Positions 9,741 to 17,820 of a stretch of 64,000 bases of DNA are shown here, in pieces; positions within the stretch are counted from its first letter, which is position 1; every line of letters starts with the position of its first letter. The notes below the pieces were generated by a model. It was not told where the DNA came from, did not search any database, and saw only the letters and a list, made by a program, of their open reading frames with translations. The stretch lies in NCBI GenBank assembly GCA_963787195.1, contig CAWBCI010000019.1, positions 127,418-191,417 on the forward strand, read 5' to 3'. Made by a program: the position numbers and the translations under genes. This stretch comes from CAWBCI01 sp963787195. Its GTDB lineage: Bacteria; Bacteroidota; Bacteroidia; Bacteroidales; JAGOPY01.

Positions 9741-10580
9741 ATGACCTATAATCTTTTAAAAGGCAAAAAAGGAATCATTTTCGGTGCACTGGATGAAAAA
9801 TCCATCGCCTGGAAGGTTGCGAAAAAAGCATATGACGAAGGGGCAAAGTTTACGCTAACGAATACACCCGCAGCAATGCGTTTTGGTGAGATAAACGAAT
9901 TGGCGAAGGCTTGTGATACCATTGTCATCCCTGCCGATGCTACCAATGTGGAAGATCTGAAAAATGTTTTCCGGACTACAATGGAACTTTATGATGGTAA
10001 AATTGATTTCGTCCTTCACTCTATAGGTATGTCAATGAATGTCAGAAAGAAAAGAGTATATAATGAAGTCGATTATAATTATTTCATGACCACGCTCGAC
10101 ATATCTGCATTGTCCTTCCATAAGATGTTACAGATCGCCTATGATAATGATGCCATCAATGAATGGGGTTCAGTTGTCGGACTCTCTTACATTGCGGCCC
10201 AACGTACTCTTTATGCTTATAATGATATGGCAGATGCCAAAGCCCTGCTTGAATCGGTGGCCCGAAGTTTCGGATATATTTACGGAAGGGAACGGAAGGT
10301 GCGTGTAAACACGATCTCCCAGTCACCCACGATGACAACAGCGGGTAGTGGTGTCAAAGTAATGGGTGGGCTGATGGATTTCACCGATCGTATGTCCCCT
10401 TTAGGTAATGCCACAGCCGATGAATGCGCGGAATATTGTATAACGCTGTTCTCAGATCTGACCCGGAAAGTCACTATGCAAAATCTCTTTCATGACGGTG
10501 GTTTTTCCAGCATGGGTATGAGTTATAAGGCCATGCAGATGTATAACAAGAGTTTCAACTGTGATAAGTGTGATGATTAA
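9741..10580 (+). CDS. fabI: Enoyl-[acyl-carrier-protein] reductase (NADH)
   Basis: Last reductive step of fatty-acid elongation: trans-2-enoyl-ACP to acyl-ACP. Short-chain dehydrogenase fold with N-terminal nucleotide site GIIFGALDEKSIAW, the HSIGMS segment, and the FabI-type catalytic Y-x6-K (YNDMADAK), distinct from the Y-x3-K of ordinary SDRs. It is followed by the conserved RVNTISQSPTMTTA. 279 aa. Strong similarity to Bacteroidetes FabI, the triclosan-target family. Two acyl-CoA dehydrogenase genes follow. Confidence 0.93.
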   Translation: MTYNLLKGKKGIIFGALDEKSIAWKVAKKAYDEGAKFTLTNTPAAMRFGEINELAKACDTIVIPADATNVEDLKNVFRTTMELYDGKIDFVLHSIGMSMNVRKKRVYNEVDYNYFMTTLDISALSFHKMLQIAYDNDAINEWGSVVGLSYIAAQRTLYAYNDMADAKALLESVARSFGYIYGRERKVRVNTISQSPTMTTAGSGVKVMGGLMDFTDRMSPLGNATADECAEYCITLFSDLTRKVTMQNLFHDGGFSSMGMSYKAMQMYNKSFNCDKCDD

Positions 10581-10639
10581 TGTATACATCTTTTTGAATG
10601 CATTCTTCATTAATACTAGGCTTAAAAGCAAAGAAATTT

Positions 10640-10647
10640 TATATTTG
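10640..10647 (+). promoter_or_regulatory. -7 promoter box for the first acyl-CoA dehydrogenase
   Basis: TATATTTG fits TAnnTTTG, about 50 bases upstream of the ATG at 10697 in the 116-bp gap after fabI. Confidence 0.45.
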
Positions 10648-10696
10648 CTAAGGTTTAGAATATTTACCCAATAACTCTTCTAATAAATAAATTTAT

Positions 10697-11839
10697 ATGG
10701 TTAATTTTCAATTGGATAACAAGCAACAAGAGATTGTTGAAAAGTATCGTGATTTTGCCAAACGCTGGATCATTCCAAACCGGATGAAATATGATAAAAG
10801 TTCGGAATTCCCATGGGATATAGTTCATGCAGCTTATGATGAGAAAATCATAAACGGGGCTTTGCCTGTACAATATGGTGGAAACGGTTTTAATATCTTC
10901 GAAGGAGCCCTTGCTTCTGAAGAACTCGGATTTGGCTGTACCGGTATAGGTATATGCATTGATGCCAGCACCCTGGCCCTTACTCCTATGTTCCTTGCCG
11001 GCACAGAAGAGCAAAAGAAACGCATTTTTGAGGATATGTATGAAAAGAAAGCCGTTGCTGCCTATGCATTGACGGAACCCAATGCGGGCTCAGATGTGCA
11101 GGGGATTAAGTCCACCGCTATTAAAAAAGGTGACAAGTATATATTGAATGGGCATAAGAGATTCATTACCAATGGAGAAGTTGCTGAATATATTACGGTT
11201 TTTGCCCTTACCGATCCTGATAGAGGTTCCCGGAGCCTGAGTGCTTTTGTGGTGAAAAGGGATTCCCCGGGCCTTATCATGCTATCTAAACTCGATAAAA
11301 TGGGGCAGAGGGCCTCGGTGCAGAACGAGATAAAATTTGAAGATGTAGAAATACCGGCAGAAAATATTTTAGGAGGGGAAGGTCATGGTTTTATTATCGC
11401 TATGAAAACATTCGACCGTACCCGCACAGGAGTTGCTGCCGCCGCTGTAGGTAATGCTCAGGCAGCTTACGAATATTCACGCGAATGGGCTAAGAAAAGA
11501 ATACAGTTTGGTCATCCGGTAACTGTATTGCAGGGGGTTTCGTTCATGTTGGCTGATATGGCTACTGAAATCGAAGCTGCCCGCATGTTACTCTGGAGAG
11601 CTGCCTGGGCCTATGATACCCAGCAGAAGGATTTCTCAAAGTTATCGGCTATGTCAAAATATTTTGCTACAGATGTGGCCATGAAGGTGACTACTAATGC
11701 AGTTCAGGTAATGGGCGGGGAAGGCTATTCCAAGGAACACCCGGTTGAAAAAATGATGCGCGATGCCAAGTTGTCACAGATTTATGAAGGCACCAATCAG
11801 GTTAATCGTCTGGTAGTTTCTAAGAGTATTCTGAAATAA
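10697..11839 (+). CDS. Acyl-CoA dehydrogenase (short/medium-chain type)
   Basis: FAD flavoenzyme introducing the alpha-beta double bond in an acyl-CoA thioester, passing electrons to ETF. Domains in order: helical N-terminus (about 1-110), middle beta domain with AYALTEPNAGSDVQG and the FITNGEVAE segment, C-terminal helical domain with RIQFGHPVTVLQGV and VMGGEGYSKEHPVEKMMRDAKLSQIYEGTN split around the family signature. The Glu in YEGTN is at the catalytic base position of MCAD-type enzymes. 380 aa is standard. Substrate chain length or branching cannot be told from sequence. It converges on a second, longer dehydrogenase with a shared terminator. Confidence 0.9.
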   Translation: MVNFQLDNKQQEIVEKYRDFAKRWIIPNRMKYDKSSEFPWDIVHAAYDEKIINGALPVQYGGNGFNIFEGALASEELGFGCTGIGICIDASTLALTPMFLAGTEEQKKRIFEDMYEKKAVAAYALTEPNAGSDVQGIKSTAIKKGDKYILNGHKRFITNGEVAEYITVFALTDPDRGSRSLSAFVVKRDSPGLIMLSKLDKMGQRASVQNEIKFEDVEIPAENILGGEGHGFIIAMKTFDRTRTGVAAAAVGNAQAAYEYSREWAKKRIQFGHPVTVLQGVSFMLADMATEIEAARMLLWRAAWAYDTQQKDFSKLSAMSKYFATDVAMKVTTNAVQVMGGEGYSKEHPVEKMMRDAKLSQIYEGTNQVNRLVVSKSILK

Positions 11840-11901
11840 TAAAATATAAACATTGCAAGGGTATAAACTTTTGCAGGGCTTTCTATAAGGAGGTCCCCAA
11901 T

Positions 11902-11934
11902 AAAAAAGCTGTCCATTTCGCGGACAGCTTTTTT
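11902..11934. terminator. Bidirectional intrinsic terminator between two acyl-CoA dehydrogenases
   Basis: Perfect 13-bp stem AAAAAAGCTGTCC / GGACAGCTTTTTT around a 7-base loop, with T-runs in both directions. It sits between the convergent stops at 11839 and 12010 and can serve both genes. Confidence 0.85.
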
Positions 11935-12009
11935 ATTGAATGAATTTACTTTATCAATTCGACTAACAAATTTTTCTTCACTTCGTTTGAAAAATTTGAG
12001 TCTCATTGA

Positions 12010-13791
12010 TTAAAAAGTATAACGGTTATCATAGATCAACCTGTCGGAAATCCTCCGGCGGGCTTCCTTGATGTTTACAGGAGCTACGGTAGTAAGCTTA
12101 TTCAAAGCTTTGCAATAAGGCTTTAAAGCCGGTCCTTCCTCAATGGAGCTTAGTGCATCCTTTCCTGCCTTCAATATCCGGGATGAAGCATCATAAATGA
12201 ATACGTCCAGTATATCCTTATATATTTCCTGGTTCTTCTCGTCATTGATAGTCTGGAGCTTTTCGACACGGAGCATTGTTGATTCTGCTGTATAAACCTG
12301 TATCATCATATCCGCGATATTCATCATGATCTCCTGTTCGTTCATCAGGCTCTTGCGATAACGCTCGGTAAAAATATAAATGGTAAGAAGAACTGCCTTT
12401 TTATAATTTTCTACGTAAGTCCTCTTTTCCTCAAAATAATCTCCAAATTCTTCTCTTACCTGCAAGGAATCAAGATTGTCAAAGATTTCTTTCGCTTTGC
12501 CAAAAAGATCGAATTCACCTTTCTGGGCCTTTTTAATGGCTGAATCGGAAGTTAACAAACGGTTGATCTCGTTGGTTCCTTCAAAGATCCGGTTTATTCG
12601 TGAATCACGGTAGGCGCGGTCAATAGGGGCTTCGGCTGAAAATCCCATTCCCCCGTAAATCTGCACAGCTTCATCCACAACATAATCAAGGGCCTCAGAA
12701 CCATAGACTTTTAAAAGAGCACATTCAACCGAAAATTTGGCGATAGCATCAATTTCGGCTTTACCTTTTTCCATGCCATTCTGAAGATTCAGTTCAGCCG
12801 CTTCTTCAATGTTCATGCTGGCGCGGTATACCGCCGATTCATTGGTAAAAGTCCGGATGACCTGTTCTGCCAGCTTGTATTTAATGGCCCCGAAATTTGA
12901 TATAAGGGAACCGAATTGTTTTCTTTCATTGGCGTAGCTAACCGATTGGTTGATGGCTCGTTTAGCTGCCCCAATAACGATCCCTCCGAGTTTAATGCGA
13001 CCCATTTGTAATATACTCAGGGCAATCCTGAAACCTTCTCCGCGATTACCCAGCAGGTTAGCCACCGGAACTTTCACATCATTGAAAAATATCTGACGTG
13101 TAGAAGAACCCTTGATACCCATTTTGTTTTCTTCAGGATTCATAGAAATGCCATTCCAATGTGATTCCACAATAAAGGCGCTTAATACCCTGTCATTGTC
13201 TATCTTGGCAAAGACGATCATGATATCGGCAAAGCCTCCGTTGGTGATCCACATCTTCTGACCATTCAGAATATAATTTTTCCCGTCGTCGGATAATACG
13301 ACTTTAGTTCTGCCGGAATTCGCATCCGAACCGGCATTGGGTTCTGTCAGGCAATAGGCAGATATCCATTCGCCGCTTGCCAGTTTTGGGAGATACTGCC
13401 TTTTTTGTTGTTCATTACCGTAATATACAATGGGCATGGTACCTATTCCAACATGAGCGGAATATGCAACCGTGAATGAGTAGCCTGCTCCAAGTGCTTC
13501 GTTGGCACGCATGGCAGTAAGAAATGATTGTCCGAATCCTTCGTATTCTTCCGGTATGGATATGGCCAGTAAACCCAGCTCCCCTGCTTTGGCAAGGAGC
13601 TTTGGCATCAGGCCCAATTCCTGTTTATCAATCCTGTCAAGCATCGGATACACTTCTGCCTCCAAAAAATCTTCACAGGTCTGAGTGATCATCTTCTGCT
13701 CTTCATTAAATTCCTCCGGTATAAAAATATCCTTAGAAGACACTTCCTTTACAAGAAAATCTCCTCCGGTGAGGTTCTTTTGCTCTTCCAT
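12010..13791 (-). CDS. Long acyl-CoA dehydrogenase with C-terminal extension
   Basis: 593-aa acyl-CoA dehydrogenase of the VLCAD/ACAD9-like architecture common in Bacteroidetes. The first about 410 residues are the canonical domain (SAYCLTEPNAGSDANSGR, WITNGGFADI, GNRGEGFRIALSIL, ERKQFGSLI, IYGGMGFSAEAPIDRAYRDS). RIFEGTNEIN carries the likely catalytic Glu. A roughly 180-residue helical C-terminal extension (from about 415) follows, as in the membrane-associated very-long-chain enzymes. Own promoter box upstream. It probably acts in beta-oxidation alongside the neighbouring shorter dehydrogenase; substrate unproven. Confidence 0.9.
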   Translation of the reverse strand: MEEQKNLTGGDFLVKEVSSKDIFIPEEFNEEQKMITQTCEDFLEAEVYPMLDRIDKQELGLMPKLLAKAGELGLLAISIPEEYEGFGQSFLTAMRANEALGAGYSFTVAYSAHVGIGTMPIVYYGNEQQKRQYLPKLASGEWISAYCLTEPNAGSDANSGRTKVVLSDDGKNYILNGQKMWITNGGFADIMIVFAKIDNDRVLSAFIVESHWNGISMNPEENKMGIKGSSTRQIFFNDVKVPVANLLGNRGEGFRIALSILQMGRIKLGGIVIGAAKRAINQSVSYANERKQFGSLISNFGAIKYKLAEQVIRTFTNESAVYRASMNIEEAAELNLQNGMEKGKAEIDAIAKFSVECALLKVYGSEALDYVVDEAVQIYGGMGFSAEAPIDRAYRDSRINRIFEGTNEINRLLTSDSAIKKAQKGEFDLFGKAKEIFDNLDSLQVREEFGDYFEEKRTYVENYKKAVLLTIYIFTERYRKSLMNEQEIMMNIADMMIQVYTAESTMLRVEKLQTINDEKNQEIYKDILDVFIYDASSRILKAGKDALSSIEEGPALKPYCKALNKLTTVAPVNIKEARRRISDRLIYDNRYTF

Positions 13792-13814
13792 CTTTAGTTT
13801 ATTAATTTTCCGGG

Positions 13815-13822
13815 CAAAGATA
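13815..13822 (-). promoter_or_regulatory. -7 promoter box for the long acyl-CoA dehydrogenase
   Basis: The minus strand reads TATCTTTG (TAnnTTTG) 23 bases upstream of the ATG at 13791. Confidence 0.5.
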
Positions 13823-13954
13823 TAAAAATATAATTTGAGCTATCCCCTTACTAAGTGCATGAAGCTTTTAAAGTGGTTTACAATGAGATTATGTTAAGAT
13901 GTCTTTAAACATTCTAAATTGAAAGAATCTGTTTCTTATTGTGCTAGCTTTCAT

Positions 13955-13962
13955 TATATTTG
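13955..13962 (+). promoter_or_regulatory. -7 promoter box upstream of the orphan ORF at 14045
   Basis: TATATTTG fits TAnnTTTG. It is 82 bases upstream of the ATG at 14045 and is the only such box in that gap on the plus strand, implying a leader of roughly 75 bases. Confidence 0.35.
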
Positions 13963-14044
13963 TTCAAATGCAAGTCTTGATATTATGAAAGGGGGACTTA
14001 CATCGAGTTAATGACATTCAAACCCAGGTCGAAAAAGCATACTA

Positions 14045-14746
14045 ATGGCAATTCTAAGTTTGCACATTGTATATTATGTTGCAGGTTTACTTCTGTTCTT
14101 TGTATTAATACTGAACAGGAAAAAGCTTCATATAAAATTGATTAAATTCTTTTATGGAGCCTATTCATGCAAGTATATCTGCCTTTTTAAAAAGTATTAT
14201 TTCCGTAGTCCTTTCCCTTATTGTTTCAAAGAAGAATTTGTGCATCATGGACTATTCATTCTTGATAAAAATCCTGCTCTTCCAATTTTAAAATCTCATA
14301 AAACCATATCATTCGGGAATATTCCCTTCCATTATAATTTTAAATCTTTTCTGAAAGAGAAGGGCAGGCCTGCATGTTTTAATGTTTTTTCATTTGAGGT
14401 TCCGGGATTTATTATCAAAGCAGCCGGATACCCGGTGAAAGTAGATATGAAAAAGGCTACAGCAGTGTATTATTTTATGAATGACCATTTTTTCATGGGA
14501 GAGTATATTTTTAAGAGTATATCACCATTAATCAAAGAAAACCTATTGAGTTATTATTTCGAAAACAATCAATGTGTCAATGATAATTTTTATATTGAAA
14601 ACTCAGGTAAACGCATAATTCACTTTCAGGATACTGGTTTTACAATTGATATCAAATTCCTGTGTCAGGAAGACGATGAAATAATACAGAATCTCAAAAA
14701 ATATTATGAGAAGCTGTCCAGCAAGAAAGTGTTTGAAGAAGTTTAA
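14045..14746 (+). CDS. Hypothetical protein with N-terminal membrane anchor
   Basis: 233 aa that I cannot assign to a family. One hydrophobic segment at about residues 4-24 (LHIVYYVAGLLLFFVLIL) followed by basic residues suggests a type I/II membrane anchor with the rest on one side of the membrane. The remainder is rich in Phe, Tyr, Lys and Asn, with several Cys (residues 42, 46 and 61 area), and has no recognisable catalytic motif. The ORF is very AT-rich compared with its neighbours and stands alone between an acyl-CoA dehydrogenase and clpC. It could be an orphan or a fast-evolving acquired gene. A promoter-like box lies upstream. Confidence 0.55.
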   Translation: MAILSLHIVYYVAGLLLFFVLILNRKKLHIKLIKFFYGAYSCKYICLFKKYYFRSPFPYCFKEEFVHHGLFILDKNPALPILKSHKTISFGNIPFHYNFKSFLKEKGRPACFNVFSFEVPGFIIKAAGYPVKVDMKKATAVYYFMNDHFFMGEYIFKSISPLIKENLLSYYFENNQCVNDNFYIENSGKRIIHFQDTGFTIDIKFLCQEDDEIIQNLKKYYEKLSSKKVFEEV

Positions 14747-14836
14747 TTAGAAGGGAGCAAAATGCTATACACTAAGATCAAATTATCTGTAAGAAGGACA
14801 GTAACAGCTTATTCTATGAGAATTCTCAGCTAAAAA

Positions 14837-14866
14837 AAAGACAGCCCTGATAACGAGCTGCCTTTT
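14837..14866 (-). terminator. Intrinsic terminator of clpC
   Basis: A 10-bp stem with one mismatch (AAAAGACAGC / GCTGCCTTTT) followed on the minus strand by a run of eight T. It lies about 22 bp beyond the clpC stop at 14889. Confidence 0.75.
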
Positions 14867-14888
14867 AATACATCTATTATCAATCAAT

Positions 14889-17435
14889 TCATTTAATTTT
14901 TGCTGTTTCCTTAGAGTGATCTATGCTAATTCCAAGCTCTTCGGTTTTTTCATCATAATCAACGATGATAGTGTCGCCTTCATGGATTTTGGATTTGATA
15001 ATCTCTTCCGCGAGGGGGTCTTCCAGGTATTTTTGGATAGCCCGTTTGAGCGGACGGGCACCAAACTGCGAATCCCAACCTTTGTCCACGATGAAATCTT
15101 TTGCTTTGTCAGTAATACTTAGTGAATAGCTCAATTCTTCAACCCGTTTAAAAAGTTGTTTAAGTTCAATATCAATGATCTTATGGATATCTTCAATATC
15201 CAGGGAATTAAAAATTACAACATCATCAATACGGTTAAGAAATTCGGGGGCGAAGGTCTTTTTCAGTGCATTTTCGATAACTCCTTTAGCAAAGGTCGAT
15301 TTGGAAGCTTTTTTAGCCCCGGTTGTAAAACCGACCCCTTCTCCGAAATCTTTCAGCTGCCTGGACCCGATATTGGATGTCATAATGATGATAGTATTCT
15401 TAAAGTCGACTCTTCGTCCGAGACTATCGGTCAGCACTCCGTCATCCAGAACCTGGAGAAGGAGGTGAAAAACATCGGGATGGGCTTTCTCTATCTCATC
15501 AAGCAACACTATAGAGTATGGCTTCCGGCGTACTTTTTCAGTCAATTGTCCGCCTTCTTCATAACCTACATAGCCCGGAGGTGCACCTACCAGCCGTGAT
15601 ACTGCGAATTTCTCCATATATTCACTCATATCCACTCTGATGAGTGTATCTTCTGAGTCGAAGAGGTATTTTGCCAGGACTTTAGCCATGTGGGTTTTTC
15701 CAACCCCCGTAGGGCCAAGGAAAATAAAAGATCCTATAGGTTTCCGCGGATCTTTGAGACCGGCCCGGTTTCTCCGGATTGCCTTGGTCACCTTTTTAAT
15801 AGCATCCTGTTGTCCGATAACCGAATCAGCCAGTTCCTCTTCCATGTAAACCAGGCGATCGCCTTCATTTTTTGCGATTCTTTGCATAGGGATACCTGTC
15901 ATCATGGCAACCACTTCGGCCACATTTTCTTCTGTGACCAATTCCCGGTTTATCTTGGATTCTTCGTCCCATTTCTTTTTAGCTCCGGCCAGTGAATCCT
16001 GCAATTTTCTTTCAACGTCACGGTACTCAGCCGCTTCCTCGAATTTCTGGCTATTGATAGCCTTGGTTTTCTTTTGTTTGATTTCCTCGATGCGGTTTTC
16101 AATATCAATTATTTCAGCAGGGACCCTGATATTTTTGATATGAACTCTTGCACCGGCTTCATCCAGCGCATCGATAGCCTTATCCGGTAGATAGCGGTCG
16201 GTGATATAACGATTTGTCAGATAGACACAAGCTTCTATAGCTTCGTCGTCATATTTGACAAGGTGATGATCTTCATATTTTTCCTTGATATTCTGCAATA
16301 TCTGGATCGTTTCCTCAGGGGTAGTCGGATCTATCAGAACTTTCTGGAACCTTCTTTCGAGGGCCCCGTCTTTCTCGATATACTGCCGGTATTCATCCAG
16401 GGTTGTGGCCCCTATGCATTGAATATCGCCCCTTGCCAGGGCTGGCTTGAACATATTGGATGCATCCAGCGATCCGGAAGCATTCCCTGCCCCCACAATA
16501 GTGTGGATCTCATCTATAAATAAGATGATATCGGGATTTTTCTCCAGTTCATTCAAAACTGCTTTCATTCTTTCTTCGAACTGCCCGCGATATTTAGTCC
16601 CTGCCACCAGGGAGGCAAGGTCGAGAGTAACAATTCGCTTATCGAATAATGCCCTCGAGACTTTGCGTTTCACGATACGATCAGCCAGTCCTTCAGCGAT
16701 GGCAGATTTGCCTACGCCGGGTTCTCCGATGAGTATAGGATTGTTTTTCTTCCTGCGGCTAAGTATCTGTGCAATTCTTTCCAGTTCTTTTTCCCGCCCA
16801 ACAATTGGATCAAGGCGGCCTTCTTCGGCAGCTTTCGTAATATCGCGGCCAAAGTTATCCAATACCGGGGTTTTGGATTTGCTCTCAGCCGGTCTGCGGG
16901 ATGCATTACCATAAGATCTGGGGCCCTCATCCGGATCATCCTCTGATGGATCACCGGCCAGGTCATCTTTGGGAAAACTTCTTTCCCCTGCTTCTTTTTT
17001 CTTGAGGATATTTTTCAATTCCTCTTTGACAGTATCATAGTCTAAACCGTTCTTTTCAAAGTATTTGGTCACAATATTGTCCTCGTCTTTAAGAATGGAA
17101 AGCAATAAATGTTCCGTTCCTATCAACTCACTGTTAAAAAGTTTTGCTTCCAGGTAAGTGATCTTTAAGGCGCGCTCTGCTTGCCTTACAAGCGGAAGAT
17201 TGTCGATTTTCCGGCCGGGTTCGCCCCGATGTGCCACCGATTTTTCGATTGTTTTTCGTATTTCATTGACATCCAGGCCGAAGTACATCATAATCTGAAC
17301 TGCCAGTCCTTCTCCTTCACGAATGATCCCCAGTAATAAATGCTCCAGTCCTATATAATCATTTCCAAGACGAAGCGCTTCCTCACGGCTGTATGTCAGA
17401 ACGTCCTTTACTCTTTGTGAAAATCTTGCTTCCAT
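14889..17435 (-). CDS. clpC: ATP-dependent Clp protease ATP-binding subunit ClpC
   Basis: HSP100 unfoldase feeding substrates to ClpP. Order of domains: two Clp_N repeats (about 1-145; RVKDVLTYSREEALRLG, EHLLLGIIREGEG, EHLLLSILKDEDN), a charged linker, first AAA+ with Walker A GEPGVGKSA and Walker B ILFIDEIH. A UVR-containing middle region (about 420-480, KFEEAAEYRDVERKL) follows, then the second AAA+ with GPTGVGKTHMAK and VLLDEIEKAHPDVF. The UVR motif and the middle-domain length mark ClpC rather than ClpA or ClpB. 848 aa is normal. Own -7 promoter box and terminator, so monocistronic. Confidence 0.93.
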   Translation of the reverse strand: MEARFSQRVKDVLTYSREEALRLGNDYIGLEHLLLGIIREGEGLAVQIMMYFGLDVNEIRKTIEKSVAHRGEPGRKIDNLPLVRQAERALKITYLEAKLFNSELIGTEHLLLSILKDEDNIVTKYFEKNGLDYDTVKEELKNILKKKEAGERSFPKDDLAGDPSEDDPDEGPRSYGNASRRPAESKSKTPVLDNFGRDITKAAEEGRLDPIVGREKELERIAQILSRRKKNNPILIGEPGVGKSAIAEGLADRIVKRKVSRALFDKRIVTLDLASLVAGTKYRGQFEERMKAVLNELEKNPDIILFIDEIHTIVGAGNASGSLDASNMFKPALARGDIQCIGATTLDEYRQYIEKDGALERRFQKVLIDPTTPEETIQILQNIKEKYEDHHLVKYDDEAIEACVYLTNRYITDRYLPDKAIDALDEAGARVHIKNIRVPAEIIDIENRIEEIKQKKTKAINSQKFEEAAEYRDVERKLQDSLAGAKKKWDEESKINRELVTEENVAEVVAMMTGIPMQRIAKNEGDRLVYMEEELADSVIGQQDAIKKVTKAIRRNRAGLKDPRKPIGSFIFLGPTGVGKTHMAKVLAKYLFDSEDTLIRVDMSEYMEKFAVSRLVGAPPGYVGYEEGGQLTEKVRRKPYSIVLLDEIEKAHPDVFHLLLQVLDDGVLTDSLGRRVDFKNTIIIMTSNIGSRQLKDFGEGVGFTTGAKKASKSTFAKGVIENALKKTFAPEFLNRIDDVVIFNSLDIEDIHKIIDIELKQLFKRVEELSYSLSITDKAKDFIVDKGWDSQFGARPLKRAIQKYLEDPLAEEIIKSKIHEGDTIIVDYDEKTEELGISIDHSKETAKIK

Positions 17436-17464
17436 TAATTGTTTTATAATTCTGAATATTCGTA

Positions 17465-17472
17465 CAAAATTA
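17465..17472 (-). promoter_or_regulatory. -7 promoter box for clpC
   Basis: The minus strand reads TAATTTTG (TAnnTTTG), 29 bases upstream of the clpC ATG. Confidence 0.5.
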
Positions 17473-17820
17473 GCTAAAAAAATAACTTCAACTCAACAAT
17501 CAAATTATGTGCCTTTTTTTAAGTGTCATGCGCAAAAGTCTGATATAGAAAATAAAGCACCGTTTGCTTAATGATTACAACATATTTGGGCATAAGAGTT
17601 TGTGAATATTTATCCGATCAGCTCATATTGATGATTTTCATTCTTAACAAAGCTAAGCATGCAGGGCTATTAAATTAGGAAAACACCAACTGATTTTTAA
17701 ACAACACAATGTTAGTAATAAATACCTCTGTTAATAGGATCTAAATCATAAAAAAATGCTACCTTCGCAAAGGAATGTATCAAACTTAATTTACTGATTT
17801 AAAGACTTTTAATATTCAAG
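17473..17820 (+). promoter_or_regulatory. Divergent clpC-gyrA intergenic region with weak gyrA promoter
   Basis: AT-rich spacer between divergent clpC and gyrA. TACCTTCG at 17760-17767 is a one-mismatch -7 box (TAnnTTTG) about 54 bases before the gyrA ATG. I see no tRNA, terminator or small ORF in the rest. Confidence 0.35.
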
